From Flavobacterium sp. WC2421 (GTDB taxonomy: Bacteria > Bacteroidota > Bacteroidia > Flavobacteriales > Flavobacteriaceae), in assembly GCF_040822115.1 (NCBI RefSeq), contig NZ_CP162004.1:1240001-1304000 (forward strand): a stretch of 64,000 bases of DNA, in the 5' to 3' direction. The notes beneath the pieces were generated by a model that was not told where the DNA came from, searched no databases, and saw only the letters and a program-made list of their open reading frames with translations. Both the position numbers and the translations under genes were made by a program. Numbering within the stretch: position 1 is the stretch's first letter; each line of letters opens with the position of its first letter. This document shows, piece after piece, positions 7,785 to 16,269 of the stretch.

Positions 7785-8261
7785 TTGAAGCACTATTACT
7801 TTTTTTTAGTATTCTTACTTTTTTCTTCCTGCCAATATTTCGAAAAGCAAGTGCCTTCGGAAAAAGAATTGTTGCAAAAAGAGTTGAAAGCCATCAATTG
7901 GAAAGAAGTCGATGAATTTCCTTCTTTTGTTGATTGTGATAAATTGGAGAATAAGGAGCGCAGACAACAGTGTTTCTTTACCTTTTTAACTCAACTAATA
8001 CAGGAAAAATTAAGCAGTGATACCCTTTCAATCTTGTATCCTGAATTAGACACTATCGAAGTAAAAGTCACGATATTTCCAAATGCAAAAATGAAATTTG
8101 AGCCACTATTTCCTAAAGATTCAGTTGCTTATGACACCATAAAAATTGATAGTATATTGCATGTTAGACTCGTTGATTTTCCTAAAGTGAATCCAGCTAT
8201 AAAACGAGGAATACCTGTGACAACACAATTTATTCTTCCAGTAATTCTTAAAGTAGAATAA
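7785..8261 (+). CDS. putative lipoprotein of unknown function
   Basis: The open frame has no ATG before its middle. The TTG at 7785 gives an ideal lipoprotein signal: Met-Lys, a run of aromatic and aliphatic residues, then lipobox FSSC with the Cys at residue 16. A TTG at 7743 is also in frame and would add 14 residues. The mature part has a pair of Cys (VDCDKLENKERRQQC) and many acidic and Lys residues. No family is recognised. It lies between the secreted 126-residue protein and the DUF4184 gene, with 3-nt spacing to the latter, so it is probably translated from the same message. Confidence 0.7.
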   Translation: MKHYYFFLVFLLFSSCQYFEKQVPSEKELLQKELKAINWKEVDEFPSFVDCDKLENKERRQQCFFTFLTQLIQEKLSSDTLSILYPELDTIEVKVTIFPNAKMKFEPLFPKDSVAYDTIKIDSILHVRLVDFPKVNPAIKRGIPVTTQFILPVILKVE

Positions 8262-8264
8262 ATA

Positions 8265-8978
8265 ATGCCTTTTACCTTATCACATCCAGCTATTATTTTA
8301 CCGTTTTTAAAAAACAAAAAATTGTCAGCTACCGCTTTGATAGTAGGTTCTATGTCACCTGATTTTGAGTATTTCTTCCGAATGAGAATGCAAAGCGAGA
8401 TCAGTCATACTTTGCTTGGTATATTTCTAATTGATTTTCCCTTGGGCTTTATAGTGATGTTTACTTTTCATGAAATTATAAAAAGACCATTTATAGAGAA
8501 TACTCCAGTTTTTTTTCAAAAAAGAATGCAAGAATTAAAAGAATCAAATTGGGTTAATTATTTTAAAAATAATATTTTCACCGTTTTAATTTGTTTCTTT
8601 TTAGGAGCTGTATCTCATATTTTATGGGATTCTATGACACATTGGGATGGCTTTATGGTTCAAAATTTTTCTTTTTTTAATATAGAAATTTACGGGGTCC
8701 CTGTATATAAGATTGCACAGCATGTTAGCTCAATAATTGGTTTGATATGGATTGCATATTATATTTATAATTTGCCCGAAGAAAATAAAGATATCAAAAG
8801 AATTAACTTGAGTTACTGGTCGATAGCTGTACTTTTTGCTATGGTTTTGATTGCGATGCGATTTTATTTTGGGACAGAATTGGAAAAAATCGGGAATGCC
8901 GTTGTGAGTATTATTTCTCCAATGGTGATTGCCATTACTTTGACAGGTTTAATTTTTAGAAATAAAAAAACTATTTAG
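8265..8978 (+). CDS. DUF4184 family membrane protein
   Basis: This 237-residue protein begins MPFTLSHPAIILPF, the hallmark N-terminus of DUF4184. The His here and in SHILWDSMTHWD recall metal-binding positions of YdjM-type membrane hydrolases. Five or six membrane segments follow. The reaction is unknown. It is the last gene of the 7359-8978 unit and overlaps the 3' end of the opposing glycosyltransferase gene by 8 bp. Confidence 0.88.
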   Translation: MPFTLSHPAIILPFLKNKKLSATALIVGSMSPDFEYFFRMRMQSEISHTLLGIFLIDFPLGFIVMFTFHEIIKRPFIENTPVFFQKRMQELKESNWVNYFKNNIFTVLICFFLGAVSHILWDSMTHWDGFMVQNFSFFNIEIYGVPVYKIAQHVSSIIGLIWIAYYIYNLPEENKDIKRINLSYWSIAVLFAMVLIAMRFYFGTELEKIGNAVVSIISPMVIAITLTGLIFRNKKTI

Positions 8979-10071
8979 AAAATGGTCGTCCTTTCCATTC
9001 GTATTTTCCAAATAGAGAATATAAGGCCACATTAACACTAAAAAAAGGATAGAATAAACTACTCAGTAGAAGATAAGATGTTTTTTTTGAATTTAAAAAG
9101 TGATTGGATTGCAAGATTAAAATGGCATCGACAATAATTTTAAATGCAAGCAAATTTAAAAAAAGAAGACTACTGCTAAAGTGTAAAAGCCCATATCCAA
9201 GAGTCCAAATGCAAGCTAAATTACCAGTAAATACAATTATACCTAGTGTTTTTCCAAAAACACTTTGATACGAACTTGTCTTTGAAGCCCAACGCACTCT
9301 TTGATAAAATAAGGATTTCCAATCGTCCAAAGGTTTTGTAACTACAATATTATTTTTTGATTTTAGATAATGCACTTGCTTTGGGAATGCAACAATCGCT
9401 TTTTGCAATAAAAAGACATCATCACCGCTGGCAATTTTATCATTTCCTTCAAAACCATTTAATTTTTGAAAAAGGGATTTGGTGTAGGCCAAGTTAGCGC
9501 CATTGCACATGAACCCTTTTTTTATTCCAAAACTTCCTATTGTGGCGCCTTGTAAACTGGCGATGTCTAGTTGTTGAAACTGATGTAAAAAAGTGTTTTG
9601 ACAATCGTAAGTCACAGCACCAGCAATCATAGTAACCTTATGCGTTTGAATGTAATTATCGAGAATTAATAACCAGTTTTTATCAACTACACAATCAGCA
9701 TCAGTGGTAATAATCCAATCCGTTGTTACGGTATTCATTGCCGTTACGATAGCATCTTTTTTTGGCGATTTTGAAATTCTGATGTTGTTTAGTACCGAAA
9801 CCTGAAAGGTGAAAGTTGGAACCAGAAATTTTTCTTTAGAATCATCATCTACCAGAATTACTTTGAATAAGTTTGTTGGATAATTGAGTTTGGATAAGCT
9901 AGCCAGAAGAAGGGGTAAGTTATCGGTTTCATCTCGAAACGGAACAATAATAGTGAATTCCGTCTTTGGTTCTAAGCCAATAGCATCATACTTTTTTATT
10001 TTTGTAAAGCCATAAATTAAAGCACCAATGGTTATGAAATAAATGGATAATATGATGATTAAAATAAGCAT
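8971..10071 (-). CDS. GT2 family glycosyltransferase
   Basis: This 366-residue membrane-bound glycosyltransferase has an N-terminal membrane anchor (1-22) and a GT-A domain. The nucleotide-binding strand TIIVPFRDE is near residue 40, the DxD site is Asp124-Ala-Asp126, and a QRVRW motif sits near residue 258, as in processive GT2 enzymes. Two or three C-terminal membrane helices follow. It lies directly after the LPG-synthase-like membrane gene with a shared base (A of ATG), so the two are coupled. The pair probably makes and handles a glycolipid or surface glycan. The substrate cannot be read from sequence. Confidence 0.9.
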   Translation of the reverse strand: MLILIIILSIYFITIGALIYGFTKIKKYDAIGLEPKTEFTIIVPFRDETDNLPLLLASLSKLNYPTNLFKVILVDDDSKEKFLVPTFTFQVSVLNNIRISKSPKKDAIVTAMNTVTTDWIITTDADCVVDKNWLLILDNYIQTHKVTMIAGAVTYDCQNTFLHQFQQLDIASLQGATIGSFGIKKGFMCNGANLAYTKSLFQKLNGFEGNDKIASGDDVFLLQKAIVAFPKQVHYLKSKNNIVVTKPLDDWKSLFYQRVRWASKTSSYQSVFGKTLGIIVFTGNLACIWTLGYGLLHFSSSLLFLNLLAFKIIVDAILILQSNHFLNSKKTSYLLLSSLFYPFFSVNVALYSLFGKYEWKGRPFSK

Positions 10072-11015
10072 TATGCAATTTTTTGGGATTTAAAACTCAG
10101 TACATAGTAACTACCTATGAATACTGGCAAAACTACATTTAGAAACCACATCAGTGTAGATACAAATATGACAATCCATTCATTTACACCTAATATTCCA
10201 AAGAAAAAGATGGCGACACTCCCTTTTACTGCAAAGTCCAAAAACTGAAAAGTAGGTAGCGAGGAAGCTAAGAAATAAACACTAGTTACGGCAGCCATCA
10301 AAGTCAAGTAAGGTAAGTCGACATCAAAAGCCAAGAATAGAAAATAATATTGATGCGAAAAAACGAGGTAACGGGAAAAGCCTAATACTATGTTTTTCTG
10401 GTGAATTCGTTTTGGTATTTCATTGATTTTATGAATCAGTTTTTCGATAGAATAGCCTTTAATCGCAATTTTTTTCACTGAAAATAACACTATAAATGTT
10501 AGTAAAAATGCTCCAAAAATAATGGCAACCGTTTTTGTAGTAATCACATTGTATTTAGCATTAAAATACAACAAGCCAAAGATTCCTATGATTACTGTCA
10601 ATACCATTTGGATACCATTGCAAATCAGGTTAAGGAATACTACTTGCTTCGTATCTTGTTTTTCATAGTACAATGCTTTTCCTGCATATTCACCTACACC
10701 ATTTGGCGTAAAAATTCCCGCTGTTAACGCGGCCAAAACTTGTTTAGTAGCTTCAGATAGGGAAATAGGTTTAATATAGGAAGCCAGGTTTTGCCATTTT
10801 AAAATCTCAAAATAGCGATTCAAAACACTCAAAAGTAATATAAAACCAATTCCAAGTACAGATTGGTTCTTTTTGAATTTAACTATAAACTGAACCCAGT
10901 CTAGTTTGTCATTATTGGCGAGTTGATTGTAAATGAAATAAAATGCGCCACCCACAATCAAAACTTTGATTAGAAGTACGAGGAATTGCTTAGTTTTGTG
11001 AGGAATTGAAATCAT
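10071..11015 (-). CDS. lysylphosphatidylglycerol synthase TM-like (UPF0104) membrane protein
   Basis: This 314-residue integral membrane protein has about eight helices. The family core NRYFEILKWQ near residue 66 and the loop TPNGVGEYAGKALYY near residue 99 are diagnostic of the flippase-like domain found in MprF and AglD. No lysyltransferase domain is attached. The usual inference is lipid or glycolipid translocation. Coupling to the downstream GT2 gene fits a role in glycolipid handling. Confidence 0.85.
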   Translation of the reverse strand: MISIPHKTKQFLVLLIKVLIVGGAFYFIYNQLANNDKLDWVQFIVKFKKNQSVLGIGFILLLSVLNRYFEILKWQNLASYIKPISLSEATKQVLAALTAGIFTPNGVGEYAGKALYYEKQDTKQVVFLNLICNGIQMVLTVIIGIFGLLYFNAKYNVITTKTVAIIFGAFLLTFIVLFSVKKIAIKGYSIEKLIHKINEIPKRIHQKNIVLGFSRYLVFSHQYYFLFLAFDVDLPYLTLMAAVTSVYFLASSLPTFQFLDFAVKGSVAIFFFGILGVNEWIVIFVSTLMWFLNVVLPVFIGSYYVLSFKSQKIA

Positions 11016-11031
11016 GAGTGCAAAGAAACAA

Positions 11032-11059
11032 AACTTTAAACTTTGAACTTTAAACTTTA
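11032..11059 (+). repeat. four AACTTTR heptamers before ruvC
   Basis: AACTTTA, AACTTTG, AACTTTA and AACTTTA follow without gaps. Two copies of the same heptamer lie before trxA (4584-4597). They sit in the leader of ruvC. Confidence 0.6.
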
Positions 11060-11069
11060 AACAAATCTT

Positions 11070-11624
11070 TTGGCAAACGAACGCATCATATTAGGAATTG
11101 ATCCAGGAACCACCATAATGGGGTTTGGTTTAATACGTGTTATCAATAAAAAAATGGAATTTGTACAATTGAACGAATTGCAATTGTCTAAATACGATAA
11201 CCATTATCAGAAGCTAAAAATCATTTTTGAGCGCACTATTGAATTAATCGATACACATCACCCTGATGAAATTGCCATTGAAGCGCCTTTTTTTGGTAAA
11301 AATGTGCAGTCAATGTTAAAGCTAGGTCGTGCGCAAGGAGTGGCGATGGCCGCGGGATTGTCAAGAGATATTCCTATTACCGAATACGAACCTAAGAAAA
11401 TAAAAATGGCTATTACCGGAAACGGAAACGCCAGTAAAGAGCAAGTGGCCAAAATGCTACAGCAATTATTAGGCTTGAAAGAATTACCCAAGAATCTAGA
11501 TTCAACCGATGGATTAGCTGCAGCCGTTTGTCATTTTTTTAATTCTGGAAAAGTAGTTGGAGAAAAGAGTTATACGGGTTGGGATGCTTTTGTAAAACAA
11601 AATGAAGAACGAGTTAAAAAATAG
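11070..11624 (+). CDS. ruvC: crossover junction endodeoxyribonuclease RuvC
   Basis: This resolvase cuts Holliday junctions in recombination repair, together with RuvAB. The 184-residue product carries the four catalytic acids: Asp11 in GIDPGT, Glu71 in IEAPFF, and Asp144 and Asp147 in LDSTDG. The start is a TTG at 11070. The first in-frame ATG would remove the catalytic Asp11, so TTG is forced. The stop is followed at once by hemW, whose frame is open from the last base of ruvC. Confidence 0.96.
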   Translation: MANERIILGIDPGTTIMGFGLIRVINKKMEFVQLNELQLSKYDNHYQKLKIIFERTIELIDTHHPDEIAIEAPFFGKNVQSMLKLGRAQGVAMAAGLSRDIPITEYEPKKIKMAITGNGNASKEQVAKMLQQLLGLKELPKNLDSTDGLAAAVCHFFNSGKVVGEKSYTGWDAFVKQNEERVKK

Positions 11625-11674
11625 TGTTCAGTGTTCAGTTTTCAAAACTGCGACTGATCACTGACCACCATTAT

Positions 11675-12808
11675 ATGTCAGGAATCTACATACACATACC
11701 CTTCTGTAAGCAAGCCTGTCATTACTGCGACTTCCATTTTTCGACTTCCATGAAGAAAAAAGAGGAAATGGTTTTGACTTTGGCCAAAGAAATTCGCTTA
11801 CGCAAAAGTGAATCAAGTAACGAGAATGTGGAGACTATTTATTTTGGAGGTGGTACGCCAAGTGTTTTGAGTTCGGATGAAATTGATTTTTTGATTGCGG
11901 CAGTTTATGAAAATTATGCAGTAATAGAAGATCCTGAAATCACATTGGAAGCCAATCCAGATGATTTATCAAGCGAACGAATTTTGGAACTTTCGAAAAG
12001 TAAAATCAATAGGTTGAGCATTGGAATTCAGTCTTTTTTTGAAGATGATTTACAAATGATGAACCGCGCGCACAATTCGGTGGAAGCCCGAAAATGTTTG
12101 ACAGAAGCCACGCAATGTTTTGATAATATTTCGATTGATCTCATCTATGGAGTTCCGGGAATGAGTAATGAAAAATGGCAGCAAAATATTGAAACGGCCT
12201 TGTCTTTTGGTATTCCTCATATTTCTAGTTACGCTTTGACGGTAGAGCCCAAAACAGCTTTGAAAAAGTTAATTCAAACTGGAAAAATAGCAGAGCCAAA
12301 TGACGAAGTCGCTCAAGAACATTTTATGATTCTGGTGGAAACACTTCAAGCAAATGGTTTTATTCATTATGAACTATCCAATTTTGGTAAAGAAGATTAC
12401 TTTTCAAAGAATAATTCGGCTTACTGGCTAGGTAAAAAGTACATTGGTATAGGACCTTCAGCTCACAGTTATGATGGGATTTCTCGTAGTTGGAATATTG
12501 CAAATAATCCTTTGTATATAAAGTCAATTGATTTGGATCAATTGCCAAATGAGATTGAAATTTTATCCCTTTCTGATCGATATAATGAGTATATTATGAC
12601 AGGATTGCGAACGATTTGGGGCGTTTCTTTAGACAGAATTGAATCAGAATTTGGACCAACTTATTTGGATTATTTAAAGAAACAAGGACAAAAATATTTG
12701 GATGATGATTTGCTTTCGGTAGAAAATAATATTTTGAAACCTACTAAGAAAGGAAAGTTTCTTACAGATGGAATTGCAAGTGATTTGTTTTACTTAAATT
12801 TGGAGTAA
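11675..12808 (+). CDS. hemW: radical SAM protein HemW (coproporphyrinogen III oxidase-like)
   Basis: HemW is a radical SAM heme chaperone, often mis-called oxygen-independent coproporphyrinogen oxidase. The 377-residue form starting at ATG 11675 begins SGIYIHIPFCKQACHYCDF, with cluster cysteines Cys11, Cys15 and Cys18. FGGGTPSVL and LEANPDDL motifs follow. The frame is open back to a GTG at 11624 inside the ruvC stop, but that extra stretch encodes tandem TGTTCAG-type repeats and not family sequence, so I reject it. The HemW C-terminal domain is complete. It may be needed to load heme proteins such as the H-NOX encoded 4 kb downstream, though this is only a thought. Confidence 0.92.
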   Translation: MSGIYIHIPFCKQACHYCDFHFSTSMKKKEEMVLTLAKEIRLRKSESSNENVETIYFGGGTPSVLSSDEIDFLIAAVYENYAVIEDPEITLEANPDDLSSERILELSKSKINRLSIGIQSFFEDDLQMMNRAHNSVEARKCLTEATQCFDNISIDLIYGVPGMSNEKWQQNIETALSFGIPHISSYALTVEPKTALKKLIQTGKIAEPNDEVAQEHFMILVETLQANGFIHYELSNFGKEDYFSKNNSAYWLGKKYIGIGPSAHSYDGISRSWNIANNPLYIKSIDLDQLPNEIEILSLSDRYNEYIMTGLRTIWGVSLDRIESEFGPTYLDYLKKQGQKYLDDDLLSVENNILKPTKKGKFLTDGIASDLFYLNLE

Positions 12809-12816
12809 ATGAATTA

Positions 12817-12859
12817 ACCGCAAGGTTCGCAAAGGTATACGCAAGGTTCACAAAGTTTT
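12817..12859 (+). repeat. left inverted repeat of the GxxExxY cassette
   Basis: 43 bp built from CGCAAAG/CGCAAGG units. It matches the reverse complement of 13245-13287 at 38 of 43 positions, including 22 unbroken bases around GGTATACG. Confidence 0.8.
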
Positions 12860-12864
12860 CTTAT

Positions 12865-13242
12865 ATGACTGAAAATGAATTATCAAAAATTGTCTTTGAC
12901 TGCGCTCTCAAAGTGCATAAAACGCTTGGCCCTGGATTACTAGAAAGTGCTTATGAAGAATGCTTGTATTATGAACTCAAGAAAACGGGTTTAAACGTAG
13001 TAAAGCAAAAAGCATTGCCTTTGGTTTACGAGGATGTTCAATTAGATATTGGATATAGACTTGATATTATTATTGAGGAAAAATTGATTTTGGAAATAAA
13101 ATCAGTTGATGCTTTAAATGATATTCATTTTGCTCAATTACTGACTTATCTTAAATTGACCAATTGCAAACTAGGTTTATTGATTAATTTTAATGTTGTT
13201 TTGATAAAGGACGGCATAAAACGAATTGCAAATAATCTTTAA
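12865..13242 (+). CDS. GxxExxY protein (PD-(D/E)XK nuclease-like)
   Basis: This 125-residue protein carries the family signature GPGLLESAYEECL at about residues 21-33. A nuclease-like core RLDIIIEEKLILEIKS follows, which fits the Asp ... Glu-x-Lys pattern of PD-(D/E)XK enzymes. Activity of the family is unproven. The gene begins 5 bp inside the left inverted repeat and ends 2 bp before the right one, so gene and repeats form a compact 471-bp unit. No transposase is present. The unit may be a small mobile or recombination-prone cassette. Confidence 0.9.
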   Translation: MTENELSKIVFDCALKVHKTLGPGLLESAYEECLYYELKKTGLNVVKQKALPLVYEDVQLDIGYRLDIIIEEKLILEIKSVDALNDIHFAQLLTYLKLTNCKLGLLINFNVVLIKDGIKRIANNL

Positions 13243-13244
13243 GT

Positions 13245-13287
13245 AAACCTTTGCGAACCTTGCGTATACCTTTGCGCTCTTTGCGGT
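13245..13287 (-). repeat. right inverted repeat of the GxxExxY cassette
   Basis: Reverse-complement partner of 12817-12859 (38/43). It reads through GCGTATACC on the plus strand and ends in TTGCGGT. No convincing target-site duplication is seen outside the pair. Confidence 0.8.
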
Positions 13288-13299
13288 AAAAACAAAACT

Positions 13300-14064
13300 A
13301 TGAAAACTACCATTCAACACAACAATACAACATTTCAAGTCGATTTGTCAAAACCCATTGATATTTCGATTCCACTAACTAATACTGATGAAAATCCAAT
13401 TGCGTGGTATATTAGTAAACCCGTAATGGAACCCGTGAAATTTGATGAATGGATAGGGAAAGTTGCATCAGGAATGTCTTCAACTAATTTCAATAACATT
13501 CAATTCAATCCGCATGGTCACGGTACGCATACGGAATGCTTGGGTCATATTACCCATGATTTTTATAGTGTAAACCAATCTTTGAAAAAATTCTTTTATA
13601 TAGCAGAATTGATTTCAGTAGAGCCGGAATTGATTAATGGCGATTTGGTAGTCACTAAAAATCAGATTGAAAATGCCTTAAATGGGAAAACACCTGAAGC
13701 TGTTGTAATTAGAACTTTACCTAATAACGTAAACAAACTTTCCAAAAAATACTCCCATACGAATCCGCCCTATTTGGCTGAAGATGCGGCAGGTTTCATT
13801 TGCGAAAGCGGCATTCAACATTTATTGATTGATTTACCAAGTGTAGATAAAGAAAAAGATGAGGGGAAACTTTTGGCTCACAAAGCCTTTTGGAATGTAA
13901 CGGATGTTAAAAATTTGAATGCAGATGCAAGATTGGATTGCACAATAACCGAAATGATTTTTGTTGCTGATGAAGTGCAGGATGGAAGTTATTTGTTGAA
14001 CTTACAAATTGCCTCTTTTGAAAATGATGCCAGTCCCAGTAAACCCGTTTTGTATAAAATATGA
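13300..14064 (+). CDS. cyclase family protein (kynurenine formamidase-like metal hydrolase)
   Basis: This 254-residue protein belongs to the cyclase/arylformamidase family. The metal site reads HGHGTHTECLGH at residues 72-83. It keeps the GTH and the final His, but has Glu in place of the usual Asp (HxGTHxDxxxH). A second conserved stretch, AEDAAGFICESGIQHLLIDLPSVD, follows. Members hydrolyse amides or cyclic compounds; the substrate here is unknown. It overlaps the next gene by 4 bp (ATGA), starting a run of four close genes to 15173. Confidence 0.87.
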   Translation: MKTTIQHNNTTFQVDLSKPIDISIPLTNTDENPIAWYISKPVMEPVKFDEWIGKVASGMSSTNFNNIQFNPHGHGTHTECLGHITHDFYSVNQSLKKFFYIAELISVEPELINGDLVVTKNQIENALNGKTPEAVVIRTLPNNVNKLSKKYSHTNPPYLAEDAAGFICESGIQHLLIDLPSVDKEKDEGKLLAHKAFWNVTDVKNLNADARLDCTITEMIFVADEVQDGSYLLNLQIASFENDASPSKPVLYKI

Positions 14065-14462
14065 TAACCATTTCTACAGTAAAAAGTAAATTAGATGTTC
14101 CTTTCATTCAGCACTTTTTGAAAGACATTTATTGGGCCGCCGGACGTACAATCGAAGAAGTTCAAACAACGATTGACCATTCGTTTTGTTTTGGTATTTA
14201 TTTAAATGACCAGCAAATTGGTTTTGCCAGGGTAATTACGGATTATGTTGTTTTTGCTTATGTGATGGATGTTTTTATCACTGAGGAACATCGTGGCAAA
14301 GGGTATTCTTCTCTTTTAATCGAAGAGATGATGAAAGAACCAAAACTGCAAGAGGTAAAGATTTGGCGTTTGGCCACATCTGACGCCCATTTTTTATATA
14401 AAAAATTTGGATTCAATGCATTAGCATATCCAGAAAAGATGATGGAAAAAACAATCAAATGA
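14061..14462 (+). CDS. GNAT family N-acetyltransferase
   Basis: This 133-residue acetyltransferase has the acetyl-CoA loop EEHRGKGYSSLLIEEMM at about residues 75-91 (R-G-x-G-x-S type). The C-terminal strand DAHFLYKKFGFN is typical of the family. Substrate unknown. It is coupled by ATGA overlaps to the cyclase gene before it and the DUF4260 gene after it. Confidence 0.9.
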   Translation: MITISTVKSKLDVPFIQHFLKDIYWAAGRTIEEVQTTIDHSFCFGIYLNDQQIGFARVITDYVVFAYVMDVFITEEHRGKGYSSLLIEEMMKEPKLQEVKIWRLATSDAHFLYKKFGFNALAYPEKMMEKTIK

Positions 14463-14812
14463 AAACAATACTCAAACTAGAAGAATTAGGCTTATTCGTT
14501 TTTGGAATCTTTCTTTTCAGCCAACTGGATTATGCTTGGTGGTGGTTTTTGGTTCTGATTTTGGTTCCTGATTTCTCTATGATTGGTTATGCTTTTGGTA
14601 ATAAATCTGGAGCTGTGGCCTATGATTTATTTCATCATAGAGGTATTGCTGTACTTGTTTATTTAATTGGAATTTACAGTTCGAATCAAGTTGTTCAGCT
14701 TATTGGGATTATTTTATTTGCCCATTCTTCCATGGATAGAATGTTTGGATATGGGTTAAAATATGATACTGGATTTAAATTTACACATTTAGGTGAAATA
14801 GGTAAAAAATAG
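14459..14812 (+). CDS. DUF4260 family membrane protein
   Basis: This 117-residue membrane protein has about four short hydrophobic segments. Conserved landmarks are PDFSMIGYAFG, YDLFHHRG and the C-terminal GLKYDTGFKFTHLGEIGK. This pattern fits DUF4260, whose function is unknown. It overlaps the GNAT gene by 4 bp. Confidence 0.85.
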   Translation: MKTILKLEELGLFVFGIFLFSQLDYAWWWFLVLILVPDFSMIGYAFGNKSGAVAYDLFHHRGIAVLVYLIGIYSSNQVVQLIGIILFAHSSMDRMFGYGLKYDTGFKFTHLGEIGKK

Positions 14813-14816
14813 AATT

Positions 14817-15173
14817 ATGAATTTAGAAAGTTATTATCAATATTGCTTGTCTAAAAAAGGTGTGACGGACCATTTTCCTTTTGATGAAGACACTTTAGTT
14901 TTTAAAGTTGGGGGGAAAGTATTTGCTTTAAGCTCTTTAAAAAAGTGGGAAATTGGCGAGCCGTCTGTCAATTTAAAATGTAATCCGGATTATGCACAGG
15001 AATTACGTGCGCAGTACGAAGCTATTGAGCCAGGGTTTCATATGAATAAGAAACATTGGAATACCATTGCTATAAATCAAGAAGTTCCAGATACGCTTGT
15101 TAAAGAGTTAATAGATCACTCGTATGATTTGGTTTTTAAGAGTTTGACTAAGAAAATTCAAGAAGAGATTTAA
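14817..15173 (+). CDS. MmcQ/YjbR family DNA-binding-like protein
   Basis: This 118-residue protein has the MmcQ/YjbR fold signature. The N-terminus reads YYQYCLSKKGVTDHFPFDED. It is followed by FKVGGKVFAL, a LKCNPDYAQELRAQY block and the terminal HMNKKHWNTI. The family has a double-wing fold related to DNA-binding domains, but its role is unclear. It is the last gene of the 13300-15173 run. Confidence 0.88.
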   Translation: MNLESYYQYCLSKKGVTDHFPFDEDTLVFKVGGKVFALSSLKKWEIGEPSVNLKCNPDYAQELRAQYEAIEPGFHMNKKHWNTIAINQEVPDTLVKELIDHSYDLVFKSLTKKIQEEI

Positions 15174-15185
15174 AAAAGAGTAAAA

Positions 15186-15216
15186 CCATTCGTCGACACT
15201 TTATTACGATTGAACT
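15186..15216 (+). promoter_or_regulatory. direct-repeat site A (LytTR-like), upstream of the H-NOX operon
   Basis: ATTCGTC (15188-15194) and ATTGAAC (15209-15215) are spaced 21 bp start to start. The right half is followed by CTATAGTA, as at site B. The pitch is that of LytTR-type binding sites. The ATG of the first operon gene is 94 bp beyond the right half. Confidence 0.4.
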
Positions 15217-15302
15217 ATAGTATTTTTTTAATTAACGAAAATTAAATTCATTGTTTTTATAATTATAGTACTTTTAAAGTCCACGAATTATATATAAAAC
15301 AA

Positions 15303-15716
15303 ATGAACAGATCCCTAAATATTTTATTAATTGAAGATGACGCAATTGAAGTAATGAAATTCAATAGAGTTTTAAGTACGATGGATTTAAAACATAAAAT
15401 AATTGAAGCAAATAACGGTGAAGAAGCACTAACCATTTTAAAGGTTAAAGAGATCATACCAGATATCATTATATTAGATTTGAATATGCCTAAAATTAAT
15501 GGGATTGAATTTTTAGAGATTTTAAAAGGAGATGATCATTTAAAATATATTCCATCTGTAATTTTAACAACTTCTAATAATCGGAAGGATGTTATGGAAT
15601 GTTATCGAATAGGAATTGCAGGTTATCTATTGAAACCTCTTAAGTATGATGATTATGTGGATCGAATAAAAAAATTAATCGAGTATTGGAGTTGTAATGA
15701 ATTAATATCTCAGTAA
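15303..15716 (+). CDS. single-domain response regulator
   Basis: This 137-residue protein is a CheY-like receiver with no output domain. The acidic pocket is Glu11-Asp12-Asp13 and the phosphoacceptor is Asp59 in ILDLNMPKINGIEF. The conserved Thr lies in VILTTSNNR and the Lys in LLKPLKYDDY. The 12-residue C-terminal tail has no DNA-binding motif. It is the first gene of the seven-gene signalling operon (gap of 3 nt to H-NOX). It may act as a shuttle receiver in a phosphorelay through the Hpt protein at 21115. Confidence 0.92.
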   Translation: MNRSLNILLIEDDAIEVMKFNRVLSTMDLKHKIIEANNGEEALTILKVKEIIPDIIILDLNMPKINGIEFLEILKGDDHLKYIPSVILTTSNNRKDVMECYRIGIAGYLLKPLKYDDYVDRIKKLIEYWSCNELISQ

Positions 15717-15719
15717 AAT

Positions 15720-16262
15720 ATGTACGGAATTGTAAATAAAGCAATTGAAGAGTTGGTTGTTGCTAATTTTGGAGAAGATAAATGGGATGCTATTAAAATT
15801 CGTAGCGGTATAGATATTGATTATTTTATAAGTAGCGAACCTTATGATGACGACATTACTTTTAAGTTAGCTCAAGCCGTTTCTGAAGAAATGGGAATGA
15901 CATTAAGTGCCGTTTTAATTGCATTTGGTGAATGGTGGGTTATAAAAACGACTAAAGAAAAATATGGTGGTTTAATGGAAGCCGGCGGAGATGATTTAAG
16001 AGAGTTTTTAATAAATTTACCACTCTTCCATAATCGGGTCATGCTTATTTACCCTAAATTGACACCTCCGGAATTTAAAGTAAGCGATATTACTAAAAAC
16101 AGTATTAATTTACATTATTTGTCAAAAAGAGAAGGGCTTCAAGATTTTGTTAGAGGTTTAATTCAAGGATTAGGGATAATGTATAATACGCCAGTTACTA
16201 TTAATTTAATCCAAAGTCGTGACGAAGGTAGCCCACATGAAATTTTTAATGTAATTTGGTAA
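15720..16262 (+). CDS. H-NOX (heme NO-binding) sensor protein
   Basis: This 180-residue stand-alone H-NOX is the gas-binding hemoprotein family that controls kinases and cyclases. The start MYGIVNKAIEELV is characteristic. His104 (LPLFHNRV) is the expected proximal heme ligand, and Tyr133-x-Ser135-x-Arg137 (HYLSKREGL) binds the heme propionates. Pro117 matches the heme-distorting proline. The position equivalent to the distal Tyr of oxygen-binding H-NOX appears to be Phe143, allowing one gap, which favours NO over O2. The downstream kinase starts with an HNOBA domain, the natural partner. It is coupled to the receiver gene before it and lies 7 nt from the kinase gene. Confidence 0.94.
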   Translation: MYGIVNKAIEELVVANFGEDKWDAIKIRSGIDIDYFISSEPYDDDITFKLAQAVSEEMGMTLSAVLIAFGEWWVIKTTKEKYGGLMEAGGDDLREFLINLPLFHNRVMLIYPKLTPPEFKVSDITKNSINLHYLSKREGLQDFVRGLIQGLGIMYNTPVTINLIQSRDEGSPHEIFNVIW

Positions 16263-16269
16263 AAAAAGG

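Noticed and set aside
11624..11674. GTG-initiated extension of HemW
   Set aside because: The extra codons come from short TGTTCAG-type repeats; the family N-terminus begins at ATG 11675.
12817..13287. CRISPR-like array in the CGCAAAG repeats
   Set aside because: Units are under 12 nt without unique spacers and form an inverted pair around a gene.
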